Origin: Methyloversatilis discipulorum
GTDB taxonomy: Bacteria > Pseudomonadota > Gammaproteobacteria > Burkholderiales > Rhodocyclaceae
Direction of reading: 5' to 3'
DNA length: 64,000 nucleotides
Assembly: GCF_018780585.1 (NCBI RefSeq)
Contig: NZ_JADMJL010000016.1
Span: forward strand, 406,766-470,765
Part shown: piece after piece, positions 26,341 to 36,076 of the stretch
How positions within the stretch are numbered: the stretch's first letter is position 1
How the letters are laid out: the number at the start of each line of letters is the position of its first letter
Notes under the pieces: model-generated
Told to the model about the DNA's origin: nothing
What the model saw: the letters and a program-made list of their open reading frames with translations, nothing else
The model's database searches: none
Program-made: the position numbers and the translations under genes

Positions 26341-27891
26341 ATGATGGAACCGCTGAACCGCGCGCCGCGCTGGGCGCGCTATGCGCTGGCGCATCTGATC
26401 GCGCTGGCGCTGATCGCGTTCTGGATCTGGCGCGCCAACCAGCCGCAGCCGCTGGCCGACGTGCCGCCGGACCAGGCCCGTCTGCAGTGCGTGTCGTACG
26501 CACCCTATTACCGGCCGGGCGAATCGCCGCTGATTCCCGATTTCCAGGTGAGCCGCGAGCGCATCGACGCCGACCTCGCTCGGCTGGCGCGGATCACCGA
26601 CTGCGTGCGTCTGTACTCGGTCGATCAGGGGCTGTCCGCCGTTCCCGAGCTGGCCGGTCGCCACGGACTGAAGGTGCTGGTGGGCGCCTGGATAGGCGGC
26701 GATCTGAAGAAGAACGACATCGAGCTGACACAGGCCATCGCGCTTGCCAACCGTCACCGCGACGTGGTGCGCGGCCTCATCGTCGGCAACGAGGTGTTGT
26801 TGCGCCGCGAACAGACCGAGGATGCGATGCGCCGCTACATCGAGCGTGCCCAGCGCGAAACCGAGGTGCCGGTGACTTACGCCGACGTCTGGGAGTTCTG
26901 GCTCAAGCACCGTTCACTCGCGGCCAGCGTCGATTTCGCCACCGTGCACATCCTGCCCTACTGGGAGGACGAGCCGCGGGCGATCGACGACGCGATCACG
27001 CACGTGACGGCGGTGATGGACACGATGGCCGTCGAACTGGGCAAGCCGCTGCTGATCGGCGAGACCGGCTGGCCCAGTCTGGGCAAGCAGCGCGACGGCG
27101 CGCGGCCGGGGCTGATCGAGCAGGCGCGCTATCTGCGCGAATTCCTGCTGGCGGCCCAGGCGCACGGCTGGCAGTACAACGTGATCGAAGCCTATGACCA
27201 GCCGTGGAAGCGCCTGCTCGAAGGTACGGTCGGCGGGTACTGGGGGGTGCTCGATTCGCACGGCCACGCCAAGTTCGGCTGGCATGGCGCGCTGGCCGAA
27301 CGCAACGACGGTGCCACGCCGCTGACCGCTGGCGCGGTCGGGCTGGCGCTCGGCGTGCTGATCGTACTGGCCGCGCGCGTGCGTCGTTCGGGTGCTGCAG
27401 CGGCTTACGCGCTGTCCGGGGCACTGGCGGGACTGATCGGATGGCTGCAGTGGGAATACCTGTTGCTCGCCTGCCGCAATCCTGCAGAGTGGCTGGCCAT
27501 GGGCGCGGTAGCACTGGCGGGCAGTCTGGCGTGGGCGCTGTTGCCCTTCGTGATGACCGGTCGTGCACGACCTGCGATGGCGTTCGCCGTGCGTGTGCTG
27601 CTGTTCGGCCTGGCCGGCGGCGGCCTGTTGCTCGCGGTCGATGGTCGCTACCGCGATTTCCCCTTCCTGCTGTTCGTGCTGCCGACCGTTCAGTTCGGTC
27701 TGGCTGCGCGCTGGGCCGGTTTCGACGTGATGCCGCGACTGCCCGAGGCGCGCGTTTTCACGCTGATTGCGGTGGCCGGCAGTGTCATCGCTTGGCTTGT
27801 CGACTGGCGCAACCCGCAGGCGTTGGGCTGGGCGCTGATGGCCGCCGTGCTGGCGGCCGCCTATCTGCAAAAGCGCTCAGCAGCGGACTGA
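26341..27891 (+). CDS. Membrane-anchored GH17 glucanosyltransferase/glucosidase-like protein
   Basis: 516 aa. An N-terminal anchor helix (about 15-32) is followed by a GH17 domain with acid/base Glu151 (GLIVGNEVLL) and nucleophile Glu241 (LLIGETGWPSLG), then about seven hydrophobic segments to the C-terminus. It is clearly paralogous to the GH17 half of the preceding protein: both share GNEVLLR, an H-LPY motif and an EAYDQPWK stretch. It lacks the GT2 domain and probably trims or transfers beta-glucan chains in the periplasm. The start is 4 bp after the upstream stop, so the two are co-transcribed. Its 3' end overlaps the convergent PEBP gene by 15 bp. Confidence 0.85.
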   Translation: MMEPLNRAPRWARYALAHLIALALIAFWIWRANQPQPLADVPPDQARLQCVSYAPYYRPGESPLIPDFQVSRERIDADLARLARITDCVRLYSVDQGLSAVPELAGRHGLKVLVGAWIGGDLKKNDIELTQAIALANRHRDVVRGLIVGNEVLLRREQTEDAMRRYIERAQRETEVPVTYADVWEFWLKHRSLAASVDFATVHILPYWEDEPRAIDDAITHVTAVMDTMAVELGKPLLIGETGWPSLGKQRDGARPGLIEQARYLREFLLAAQAHGWQYNVIEAYDQPWKRLLEGTVGGYWGVLDSHGHAKFGWHGALAERNDGATPLTAGAVGLALGVLIVLAARVRRSGAAAAYALSGALAGLIGWLQWEYLLLACRNPAEWLAMGAVALAGSLAWALLPFVMTGRARPAMAFAVRVLLFGLAGGGLLLAVDGRYRDFPFLLFVLPTVQFGLAARWAGFDVMPRLPEARVFTLIAVAGSVIAWLVDWRNPQALGWALMAAVLAAAYLQKRSAAD

Positions 27892-28503
27892 AGGGTTCAG
27901 CGCGTACAGACCGGTCAGGCTCGCCTGGCCGAGCACGTGGCCCTGCATCGCCTGTTTCACGACATCGAGCGTAAGCCGGCCGTCTGCCGGAAGGCGTTCG
28001 ACGTCCAGCGCGTAAAGCGTGAACACGTAGTGATGGACGATTTCGTCGTTCCACGGCGGGCAGGGGCCGTCGTAGCCATGGTAGTCGCCGGTCATCTGCG
28101 CGTCGCCGGCGAACCACGCAGTGTAATCGTTGATGCCCTGGCGGGTGCCGCGCGGACCGGCCGGACCGGGCTTGCCGCAGGCGGTGACGGCCGACGAGAA
28201 CTCGCCTTCGGCGATTTCGCCGGTCGGTGCGAGGTCGACCAGTATCCAGTGCGTGAAGTCGCAGCGCGGCAGCGAGGCGGGCACGGTGCGGCCTTCCTGG
28301 TTCACGTCGTCCGGCCGGGTCGGTACGTCGGGGTCGTGGCAGATCAGTACCAGCGAACGCGTGCCGGCCGGCAGATCGGACCAGGCGAGGTGCGGGTTGC
28401 GGTTGTCGCCCAGTTGCGCGTGACCCTTGCCGTCGGGGATGCAGAACGCGTTGTTGCCCGGGATGCGGGTACCGTCGGCAAAAGTGTTGCTCGTCAGTTT
28501 CAT
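27877..28503 (-). CDS. YbhB/YbcL (PEBP) family protein
   Basis: 208 aa. The phosphatidylethanolamine-binding-protein-like fold shows SLVLICHDPDVP near residue 50, FTHWILVDL, and GYDGPCPPW followed by HHYVFTLYALD, which hold the usual ligand-site residues. There is no signal peptide. Bacterial members are cytosolic or periplasmic with no settled function; kinase-inhibitor names are historical. It starts 18 bp after the murJ stop region on the opposite side (28503 versus 28520), and both genes are on the minus strand, so it is likely the second gene of a murJ operon. Confidence 0.88.
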   Translation of the reverse strand: MKLTSNTFADGTRIPGNNAFCIPDGKGHAQLGDNRNPHLAWSDLPAGTRSLVLICHDPDVPTRPDDVNQEGRTVPASLPRCDFTHWILVDLAPTGEIAEGEFSSAVTACGKPGPAGPRGTRQGINDYTAWFAGDAQMTGDYHGYDGPCPPWNDEIVHHYVFTLYALDVERLPADGRLTLDVVKQAMQGHVLGQASLTGLYALNPSVRC

Positions 28504-28519
28504 CTAGTCAGCTCCTCGT

Positions 28520-30058
28520 TCAGGACGCCGCGCGACGCGAAAAGTCGCGCAGCCGGAAACCCAGTGCGAACAGCACGGCGAAATAGGCACCGGCGCCTGC
28601 TGGCACCAGCCAGCCCAGGTGCAGGATGCGTTTGAGCGTGCCCATCTGCAACCAGTCACCCGGTACCTGCGCGCCGAAGTACAGCACCACGCCCATCGCT
28701 GCAAGCGCAGACAGCATCTTGAGCCAGAAGCTCCGCCAGCCGGGTGCCGGCGTGTAGGCGCCGGTGCGGCGCAGGCCGTGGTAGAGGAAACCGGCGTTCA
28801 CCAGCGATGCCAGCCCGATGGACAGCGCCAGCCCTGCGTGTGCCAGCGGGCCGATGAAGACGAGGTTCATCAACTGGGTCAGCACCAGCACGCCGAGCGC
28901 AATCTTGACCGGCGTGCGGATGTCTTGCCGCGAATAGAAACCGGGTGCGAGCACCTTCACAAGAATCAGTCCGGTCAGGCCGACGCTGTAGGCGAGCAGC
29001 GCCTCGCGCGTCGCCAGCACGTCGTGGGCGGTGAACTGGCCGTGGTGGAACAGCGTGGCAATCAGCGGTGTGGCGAGTAGCCCCAGTGCGAGCGCCGCCG
29101 GCAGCGTAAGCATCAGCGTCAGGCGCAGGCCCCAGTCGAGCAGCGAGGAAAATTCGCCTCCGTTGCCGTCGGCGTGACTGCGCGACAGCGAAGGCAGCAG
29201 TATGGTGCCGAGCGCCACGCCGAGCAGGCCGGCCGGGAATTCCATCAGACGGTCGGCGTAGTAGAGCCAGGACACCGAACCGCTTTCGAGGAAGGAGGCG
29301 AAGATGGTGTTGATCAGCAGTGAAATCTGCGACACCGACACGCCCAGTATCGCCGGCAGCATCAGCTTGAAGATGCGACGCACACCGGGATCGTGCAGGT
29401 CGAGCCGCATCCGCGGCAGCATGCCGATGCGCATCAGCGCCGGCACCTGCAGCGCCAGCTGCAGCGCGCCGCCGATGAACACCGCCCAGGCCAGCGCCAG
29501 TACCGGCGGATCGAAATACGGCGCGGCGAACAGGCTCATGCCGATGAAGCTTAGGTTGAGCAGCACCGGCGTGAAGGCGGGAATCGCGAAGCGGCTGAAA
29601 GTGTTCAGCACGCCGCCGGCCATGGCGACCAGCGACATGAACAGGATGTAGGGGAAGGTGATGCGGGTGAGCGTCACCGTCAGGTCGAACTTGTCGGCGT
29701 CGGCGGCAAAGCCGGGCGCGGATATATATATGATGAGCGGCGCGGCGACGATGCCGATCGCCGTGACGACCGCGACCACCAGGGCGAGCAGGGTCGCGAC
29801 GTGGTCGATCAGTGCCCGCGTGTCGTCGACGCCGCGCCGGTTGCGATATTCGCCCAGTATCGGCACGAAGGCCTGCGAGAAGGCGCCCTCGGCGAACATG
29901 CGACGCAGCAGGTTGGGCAGACGGAAGGCGACGAAGAAGGCGTCGGTGGCGGCGCCAGCGCCGAAGGCCCGGGCGATGAAGAAATCGCGGACGAAGCCGA
30001 GGATGCGCGACAGCAGCGTCATGCTGCTGACGGTCGCGAGTGCACGAAGCAGATTCAT
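28520..30058 (-). CDS. murJ: Lipid II flippase MurJ
   Basis: 512 aa, matching the E. coli length, with 14 expected membrane helices. The N-terminus [25 protein letters not shown] and the segment [26 protein letters not shown] are strongly conserved in MurJ/MviN. It flips lipid II to the periplasmic face for peptidoglycan synthesis. ATG 30058 is selected because the longer open frame upstream runs into the rpsT promoter. The divergent murJ/rpsT arrangement is widespread in proteobacteria. Confidence 0.96.
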   Translation of the reverse strand: MNLLRALATVSSMTLLSRILGFVRDFFIARAFGAGAATDAFFVAFRLPNLLRRMFAEGAFSQAFVPILGEYRNRRGVDDTRALIDHVATLLALVVAVVTAIGIVAAPLIIYISAPGFAADADKFDLTVTLTRITFPYILFMSLVAMAGGVLNTFSRFAIPAFTPVLLNLSFIGMSLFAAPYFDPPVLALAWAVFIGGALQLALQVPALMRIGMLPRMRLDLHDPGVRRIFKLMLPAILGVSVSQISLLINTIFASFLESGSVSWLYYADRLMEFPAGLLGVALGTILLPSLSRSHADGNGGEFSSLLDWGLRLTLMLTLPAALALGLLATPLIATLFHHGQFTAHDVLATREALLAYSVGLTGLILVKVLAPGFYSRQDIRTPVKIALGVLVLTQLMNLVFIGPLAHAGLALSIGLASLVNAGFLYHGLRRTGAYTPAPGWRSFWLKMLSALAAMGVVLYFGAQVPGDWLQMGTLKRILHLGWLVPAGAGAYFAVLFALGFRLRDFSRRAAS

Positions 30059-30139
30059 CAGGCGATGCGTATGGAGAGACAGCGCGCACCTTACCAGAGC
30101 CGTGCGGGCTGTCGGCCACGCGATGCGCCGAACTGGGTC

Positions 30140-30168
30140 TTGCACCGGCAACCCATAGTGCGTATACT
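30140..30168 (+). promoter_or_regulatory. Sigma70 promoter of rpsT
   Basis: -35 TTGCAC at 30140-30145 and -10 TATACT at 30163-30168, with exactly 17 bp between. Predicted transcription start is near 30175, about 27 nt ahead of the rpsT ATG. Strength fits a ribosomal protein gene. Confidence 0.75.
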
Positions 30169-30201
30169 CGCGCGTTTTCCCGAACACCCAACCGCAAGAA
30201 C

Positions 30202-30474
30202 ATGGCCAATTCCGCACAAGCACGCAAGCGCGCCCGTCAGGCGAACGTTCGTCGTGATCACAACATGAGCCAGCGCTCGGAGCTGCGCACCGCCATCAAG
30301 AACGTTCGCAAGGCCATCCTGGCTGGCGACAAGGCAGCTGCGCAAGCCGTGTTCGTGCAGGCCCAGACGACGATCGACAGCATCGCCGACAAGAACATCA
30401 TCCACAAGAACAAGGCAGCTCGTCACAAGAGCCGTCTGTCCGGTGCGATCAAGGCGATGGGCGCCGCGGCCTGA
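30202..30474 (+). CDS. rpsT: 30S ribosomal protein S20
   Basis: 90 aa, Lys/Arg/Ala-rich. It begins [20 protein letters not shown] and contains [15 protein letters not shown] and [14 protein letters not shown], all typical of S20, which binds 16S rRNA in the body of the 30S subunit. It is monocistronic, with its own near-consensus promoter upstream and a strong hairpin terminator 40 bp downstream. Confidence 0.97.
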   Translation: MANSAQARKRARQANVRRDHNMSQRSELRTAIKNVRKAILAGDKAAAQAVFVQAQTTIDSIADKNIIHKNKAARHKSRLSGAIKAMGAAA

Positions 30475-30514
30475 GTTCCGCAGCCTGACCCGCCGGCGGC
30501 CATCCAGGCCGCAG

Positions 30515-30552
30515 CAATAAAAAAGCCGACCCGATGGTCGGCTTTTTTATTG
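30515..30552. terminator. Bidirectional hairpin terminator between rpsT and the DUF3579 gene
   Basis: A perfect 17-bp stem (30515-30531 with 30536-30552) and 4-nt loop CGAT. The GC core GCCGACC/GGTCGGC is flanked by an A-run on one side and a T-run on the other, so it can stop transcription from both converging genes. Confidence 0.9.
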
Positions 30553-30665
30553 CCTGTGTCTTGCGGGCACTGACAATGGGCAATGCTTCTTCGTCGGCGC
30601 GGATGTCTGGCGGACGTATTCCGGACGGGGTCCGCCATACGTCCGAATCGCACGCCGACAGGGCT

Positions 30666-31100
30666 TCAGATCTCTGCGGCGCCGGTTTCGTAATCGACAC
30701 GCAGATCGTTGTCGCGCGCGAAATGCATCAGGAAGTTGTAGGCAAGCGGTTCGAGTTCGTACAGGCGGGCATCGACAAACACGCACTTCTCGCCGGTGAT
30801 CCAGCAACCGGGGCGCACGTACGGTGAGTAGCGCATCTTGCGCTGGCTGCCGAACGAGGACATGACGCCGCACAGGCGGTCGGACCAGTCGCTGGGGCGG
30901 AAGGTGCGGCCCTTGCTCGTGGCGCCGATGATCGTGAAGCTGCGCGCGCGGCGCGGGTCGTCCATCTGTTTGCGCACCAGGCTGTCGTTGGCGGGCGGGA
31001 GAGGGGCTGCGGCGTCGCCGTCGTGTACATGCGGAATCGCGCTCATGTTCGGGTCTGTGGCCTCGGGCAGTTCTGTGTTCGGTCCGGCTGCGTCGCACAT
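30666..31100 (-). CDS. DUF3579 family protein
   Basis: 144 aa from ATG 31100; the conserved part is the last 95 or so residues: SFTIIGATSKGRTFRPSDW, DRLCGVMSSFG, RYSPYVRPGCWITGEKCVFV and the C-terminal LAYNFLMHFARDNDL. This domain is known mostly from betaproteobacteria and its function is undetermined. Residues 1-45 are low-complexity and variable, so ATG 31046 (MSAIPHV) or even the Met of MDDPRRA may be the true start; none has a clear ribosome-binding site. It converges on rpsT and is divergent from the small ORF at 31253. Confidence 0.8.
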   Translation of the reverse strand: MCDAAGPNTELPEATDPNMSAIPHVHDGDAAAPLPPANDSLVRKQMDDPRRARSFTIIGATSKGRTFRPSDWSDRLCGVMSSFGSQRKMRYSPYVRPGCWITGEKCVFVDARLYELEPLAYNFLMHFARDNDLRVDYETGAAEI

Positions 31101-31193
31101 GGCAGGTGGTGCGGCTGCAGCCGGGGTGGTGCTTCGCTCAGTTATAGAGGTAAAACAGGGCTCTTTTTTATCTTTAAAAACAAGGTTTAGCTG

Positions 31194-31222
31194 TTGTAAA
31201 GCTAATGTTCTGTTTCTATACT
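31194..31222 (+). promoter_or_regulatory. Near-consensus sigma70 promoter in AT-rich island
   Basis: -35 TTGTAA at 31194-31199, a 17-bp spacer and -10 TATACT at 31217-31222. Predicted transcription start is near 31229, so the ORF beginning at 31253 would have a leader of about 24 nt with its own GAGGAG site. The surrounding 31140-31220 stretch is markedly more AT-rich than the rest of the window. Confidence 0.7.
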
Positions 31223-31252
31223 CGCGCTATCCCTATGAGGAGACGGCGCTTT

Positions 31253-31513
31253 ATGCTCAATTCCAGCCTCAGATCCAGGCAGTCCAAAGTACTTGGCAGT
31301 GTGTCGTCTCCGGCGCCTCGGGCTCAGATGGCCCGATTCGGTTTCAGGATCCGTACGCGAGGCGGCGTGCTGATCGACAACCTGTCCATACCGGGCGCGA
31401 GTGCCGAAGAGGCCGAACGCAAGTTGCGACAGATCTATATGGGCTGCTCGGTCTTAGCACGCTTTGTGCCAGACCCGCAGATCGGGCCCGGTGCCGCCCG
31501 CGGGGTCGGCTAA
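31253..31513 (+). CDS. Small basic protein of unknown function
   Basis: 86 aa. I do not recognise it with confidence. The first 25 residues are basic and Ser-rich. The middle reads MARFGFRIRTRGGVLIDNLSI, followed by a helix with AEEAERKLRQIYMGCSVL, so it looks like a small alpha/beta fold in which a beta-hairpin precedes a helix. Start choice is unusually well supported: the promoter's predicted start of transcription (about 31229) lies inside any longer ORF from 31205, and GAGGAG at 31237-31242 stands 10 bp before ATG 31253. It has no obvious operon partner; argD begins 256 bp later behind a hairpin. Confidence 0.6.
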   Translation: MLNSSLRSRQSKVLGSVSSPAPRAQMARFGFRIRTRGGVLIDNLSIPGASAEEAERKLRQIYMGCSVLARFVPDPQIGPGAARGVG

Positions 31514-31670
31514 GTCCCTGCCGCAACGGATGTTCGCAGCCCGGTACGGGCTGGGGGGCGGGCGACCGCGCTGCTGCGCCGTCTGCCGCGCGAGGTGACA
31601 ATGTGCGCCGCAACATGAGCGGCGCCTGCTACACAGCGCGCGGGCTTTGAACTAAAATCGTCCTCTCATC

Positions 31671-31702
31671 AAGCACGGCGGCGCGAGCCGCCGTGCTTTT
31701 TT
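31671..31702 (+). terminator. Hairpin with T-run ahead of argD (terminator or leader attenuator)
   Basis: A 12-bp perfect stem (31671-31682 with 31687-31698) and GCGA loop, followed by a run of six T (31697-31702). It may end transcription of the small ORF at 31513. However, a -10-like TAAAAT at 31653-31658 lies upstream, which would place the hairpin inside an argD leader. Confidence 0.75.
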
Positions 31703-31769
31703 CGTTTTCCGCATCACGCCGCCAGCAGGCGTGCCGTCGATGCGGCAGCAGGGTCACGGAGCTGTTTCG

Positions 31770-32957
31770 ATGACGCATCTGATGAATACCTACGGCCGCC
31801 AGCCGGTCGCCTTCACCCACGGCAAGGGCGTACGGCTGTATGACGAGAACGGTCGCGAGTACCTGGACGCGATGGCCGGTGTTGCCGTGAATACGCTGGG
31901 CCACGGTCATCCCGATCTGGTTCAGGCGGTGTCGCGGCAGGCGGCGGAGATGATCCACTGCTCCAATCTGTACCGCGTGCTGGCACAGGAAAAGCTGTCG
32001 GACCGTCTGGCCGAACTGTCCGGCATGGACGAAGTGTTCTTCTGCAATTCCGGTTGTGAAGCCAACGAGGCGGCGATCAAGCTCGCCCGTCTGTACGGCC
32101 ATCAGCGCGGCGTCGAACTGCCGGGCATCATCGTGATGGAGCACGCCTTCCACGGCCGCACGCTGGCCACGTTGTCGGCCACCGGCAACCGTAAGGTGCA
32201 GGCCGGTTTCGAGCCGCTGACGCCGGGCTTCCACCGGGTGCCTTTCAGCGACATCGCCGCGGTGCGGGCGATCGCCGAGCACACGCGCAACATCGTCGCC
32301 GTGCTGTTCGAGCCGGTGCAGGGCGAGGGCGGCATCCATGCCGCCGACCTGGCTTACATGCGCGAACTGCGCACGCTGTGCGACCAGCAGCAATGGCTGT
32401 TCATGGTCGACGAGGTGCAGTGCGGCATCGGTCGCACCGGCAGCTGGTTTGCCTTCCAGCACGCCGGTATCGAGCCGGACGTGATGACGCTGGCCAAGGG
32501 CCTGGGCTCGGGCGTGCCGATCGGCGCCTGCCTGGCGCGCGGGCCGGCGGCCGGTGTTTTCAAGCCCGGCACTCATGGTTCGACCTTCGGTGGCAATCCC
32601 CTGGCCTGCGCCGCCGCGCTGACCACGCTCGACGTCGTCGCGCGCGACGATCTGCGCGGCAATGCCGTGCGTCAGGGCGACGCGATCCGCGCCGGCTTCC
32701 GTGACGCGCTGAAGGATGTGGCGGGCGTCAAGGACATCCGCGGTGCCGGCATGATGATAGGCATCGAACTCGACCGCCCCTGCGGCGCGCTGGTCGGTCA
32801 GGCACTCGAAGCCGGTCTGCTGATCAACGTCACGGCCGACAGCACCATCCGGCTCGTGCCGCCGCTGGTTTTCTCCGACGCCGACAGCCGCGAGCTGGTC
32901 GACCGGTTGTCGCCGATCATCCGCAACTTCCTCGCGGGCGCTCAGCTCGCCGCATGA
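31770..32957 (+). CDS. argD: Acetylornithine aminotransferase
   Basis: 395 aa, class-III PLP aminotransferase. It shows CNSGCEANEAAIKLAR, MVDEVQCGIGRTG (Asp214 at the pyridine nitrogen) and the Schiff-base Lys243 in TLAKGLGSGVPIGA. In arginine biosynthesis it converts N-acetylglutamate semialdehyde to N-acetylornithine with glutamate as donor; homologues also serve in lysine synthesis. ATG 31770 has GGAG at 31758-31761, and the conserved start MTHLMNTYGRQPVAFTHGKG supports it. argF starts 1 bp after its stop. Confidence 0.94.
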   Translation: MTHLMNTYGRQPVAFTHGKGVRLYDENGREYLDAMAGVAVNTLGHGHPDLVQAVSRQAAEMIHCSNLYRVLAQEKLSDRLAELSGMDEVFFCNSGCEANEAAIKLARLYGHQRGVELPGIIVMEHAFHGRTLATLSATGNRKVQAGFEPLTPGFHRVPFSDIAAVRAIAEHTRNIVAVLFEPVQGEGGIHAADLAYMRELRTLCDQQQWLFMVDEVQCGIGRTGSWFAFQHAGIEPDVMTLAKGLGSGVPIGACLARGPAAGVFKPGTHGSTFGGNPLACAAALTTLDVVARDDLRGNAVRQGDAIRAGFRDALKDVAGVKDIRGAGMMIGIELDRPCGALVGQALEAGLLINVTADSTIRLVPPLVFSDADSRELVDRLSPIIRNFLAGAQLAA

Positions 32958-32958
32958 A

Positions 32959-33882
32959 ATGACTGAACCCAGACACTTTCTGCAACTGAAGGATCTGACG
33001 CGCGAAGAGCTCGACTACGTGTTCGCGCGCACCCGCTGGATCAAGGACAAGTTCAAGCGCTACGAACAGTACTGGCCGCTGCAGGACCGCACGCTGGTCA
33101 TGATCTTCGAGAAGCAGAGCACGCGCACGCGCCTGTCCTTCGAAGCCGGCATGCACCAGATGGGCGGCAGCGCGATCTACCTGAACACGCGCGACTCCCA
33201 GCTCGGCCGCGGCGAGCCGGTCGAGGACGCGGCCCAGGTCATTTCGCGCATGTGTGACGTGGTCATGATCCGCACCTTCGAACAGACCATCATCGAGCGC
33301 TTCGCGGCGAATTCGCGCGTGCCGGTGATCAATGGCCTGACCAACGAATACCACCCCTGCCAGGTGCTGGCCGACATCTACACCTGGATCGAGCACCGCG
33401 GCGACCTGTCCGGCCGCACCGTGGCGTGGATCGGCGATTCGAACAACATGTGCCACACCTGGATGCAGGCGGCCGAAATCTTCGATTTCAAGCTGAACAT
33501 TTCGACCCCGCCGGGCTACGAGGTCGAGGCCGAGCGCGCAGGCGTGGCCGGCAGCCACCACGAGTGCTTCGCCGATCCGATGGACGCCGCGCGCGGTGCC
33601 GATCTGGTCACCACCGACGTGTGGACCTCGATGGGCTGGGAAGCGGAGAACGAGGCACGTTGTGCCGCTTTCGCCGACTGGCAGGTCGATGCCGACATGA
33701 TGAAGGTGGCCAAGGCCGACTCGCTGTTCATGCACTGCCTGCCGGCGCATCGCGGCGAGGAGGTGAGCGCGGAGGTGATCGACGGCCCGCACTCGGTGGT
33801 GTGGGACGAAGCCGAAAACCGCCTGCACGCGCAGAAGGCGCTGATGGAATTCCTGCTGCTCGGACGTGTGTCCGGCAGCTGA
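32959..33882 (+). CDS. argF: Ornithine carbamoyltransferase
   Basis: 307 aa. The carbamoyl-phosphate site STRTR lies at 54-58 ([16 protein letters not shown]), the ornithine-side HCLP appears in [14 protein letters not shown], and [13 protein letters not shown] is also typical. It makes citrulline from ornithine and carbamoyl phosphate in the cytosol. The start lies 1 bp after the argD stop, and argG follows 31 bp later, so argD-argF-argG form one arginine operon covering three of the last steps. Confidence 0.97.
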   Translation: MTEPRHFLQLKDLTREELDYVFARTRWIKDKFKRYEQYWPLQDRTLVMIFEKQSTRTRLSFEAGMHQMGGSAIYLNTRDSQLGRGEPVEDAAQVISRMCDVVMIRTFEQTIIERFAANSRVPVINGLTNEYHPCQVLADIYTWIEHRGDLSGRTVAWIGDSNNMCHTWMQAAEIFDFKLNISTPPGYEVEAERAGVAGSHHECFADPMDAARGADLVTTDVWTSMGWEAENEARCAAFADWQVDADMMKVAKADSLFMHCLPAHRGEEVSAEVIDGPHSVVWDEAENRLHAQKALMEFLLLGRVSGS

Positions 33883-33913
33883 ACCGACGACTCTTATTGA
33901 AAGACGAGCAACG

Positions 33914-35146
<1,233 letters not shown>

Positions 35147-35164
35147 TCACAACAGGAAAAGAAC

Positions 35165-35479
35165 ATGTCCCAGTTCGACAACATCAGCGTCGTCAAGAAA
35201 GCCAATGTGTACTTCGACGGCAAGTGCGTCAGCCACAGCATCCAGTTCGCCGACGGCACCAAGAAGTCGGTCGGCGTCATCCTGCCGGCCACGCTCACCT
35301 TCAATACCGGCGCGCCGGAAATCATGGAAGGCGTGGCGGGCAGCTGCCGCGTGCGCCTGAAGGGGGAGACCGAGTGGAAGACCTATGGTGCGGGTGAGTC
35401 CTACAACGTGCCGGGCAATTCGTCCTTCGACATCGAAGTGAGTGGCGAGCCCTACCACTACGTCTGCCATTTCGGCTGA
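35165..35479 (+). CDS. ppnP: Pyrimidine/purine nucleoside phosphorylase (PpnP, DUF1255)
   Basis: 104 aa single-domain cupin. The whole length matches the family: [43 protein letters not shown] and [13 protein letters not shown], ending YHYVCHFG. Known members phosphorolyse several nucleosides to free base and ribose-1-phosphate with broad specificity. AGGAAAAG precedes the ATG. It may be transcribed with argG, though no metabolic link is obvious. Confidence 0.92.
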   Translation: MSQFDNISVVKKANVYFDGKCVSHSIQFADGTKKSVGVILPATLTFNTGAPEIMEGVAGSCRVRLKGETEWKTYGAGESYNVPGNSSFDIEVSGEPYHYVCHFG

Positions 35480-35533
35480 TCCGCATCACCGGGCGCCGCT
35501 TGGCGCCCGCACGCAGCACACGAGGTTTTCAGC

Positions 35534-36019
35534 ATGCCGTCCTTCGACATCAGTTCCGAAATCGACATGGTCGAACTGCGCAACGCGGTCGACCAGGCGA
35601 ACAAGGAAATCACCAACCGCTTCGACTTCAAGGGTTCGGACGCGCGCGTGGAGCAGGGCGACAAGCTGCTCACGCTGTTCGCCGACGACGACTTCAAGCT
35701 CGACCAGGTCTATGACGTGCTGCTGGGCAAGTTCGCCAAGCGCGGCATCGACGTGCGCTCGGTCGAGCGCGGCGACGCGCAGAAGATCAGCGGCAACAAG
35801 ATGAAGCAGGAACTGAAGCTCAAGGTGGGTATCGAGAGCGAATCCGCCAAGAAGATCGTGCGCATCCTGAAGGACAGCAAGCTCAAGGTGCAGGGCAGCA
35901 TCCAGGGCGAGGAAGTGCGCGTCACCGGCGCCAAGCGCGACGTGCTGCAGGAGGCCATCGCGCTGCTGCGCAAGCAGGTGACCGACATCCCGCTGCAGTT
36001 CGGCAATTTCCGCGACTGA
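35534..36019 (+). CDS. yajQ: YajQ family nucleotide-binding protein
   Basis: 161 aa (DUF520). It begins [21 protein letters not shown] and contains [15 protein letters not shown], and the C-terminus ends [13 protein letters not shown]; these are family hallmarks. The fold is two ferredoxin-like domains. Some homologues bind c-di-GMP or nucleic acid and others tRNA/GTP, so the ligand here is uncertain. Given the c-di-GMP genes elsewhere in this window (REC-GGDEF, PelD) an effector role is possible. It has its own small spacer of 54 bp after ppnP and an AGG ribosome-binding site. Confidence 0.93.
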   Translation: MPSFDISSEIDMVELRNAVDQANKEITNRFDFKGSDARVEQGDKLLTLFADDDFKLDQVYDVLLGKFAKRGIDVRSVERGDAQKISGNKMKQELKLKVGIESESAKKIVRILKDSKLKVQGSIQGEEVRVTGAKRDVLQEAIALLRKQVTDIPLQFGNFRD

Positions 36020-36076
36020 GCGCCGATTCAGGCGCTGCCGCTACCGCGCCCTGCGATAGCGGCCTGTTTCCCCGGT

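Noticed and set aside
31344-31616. 90-aa minus-strand ORF opposite the small orphan gene
   Set aside because: Arg/Pro-rich shadow without start signals, while the plus-strand ORF has promoter and ribosome-binding site.
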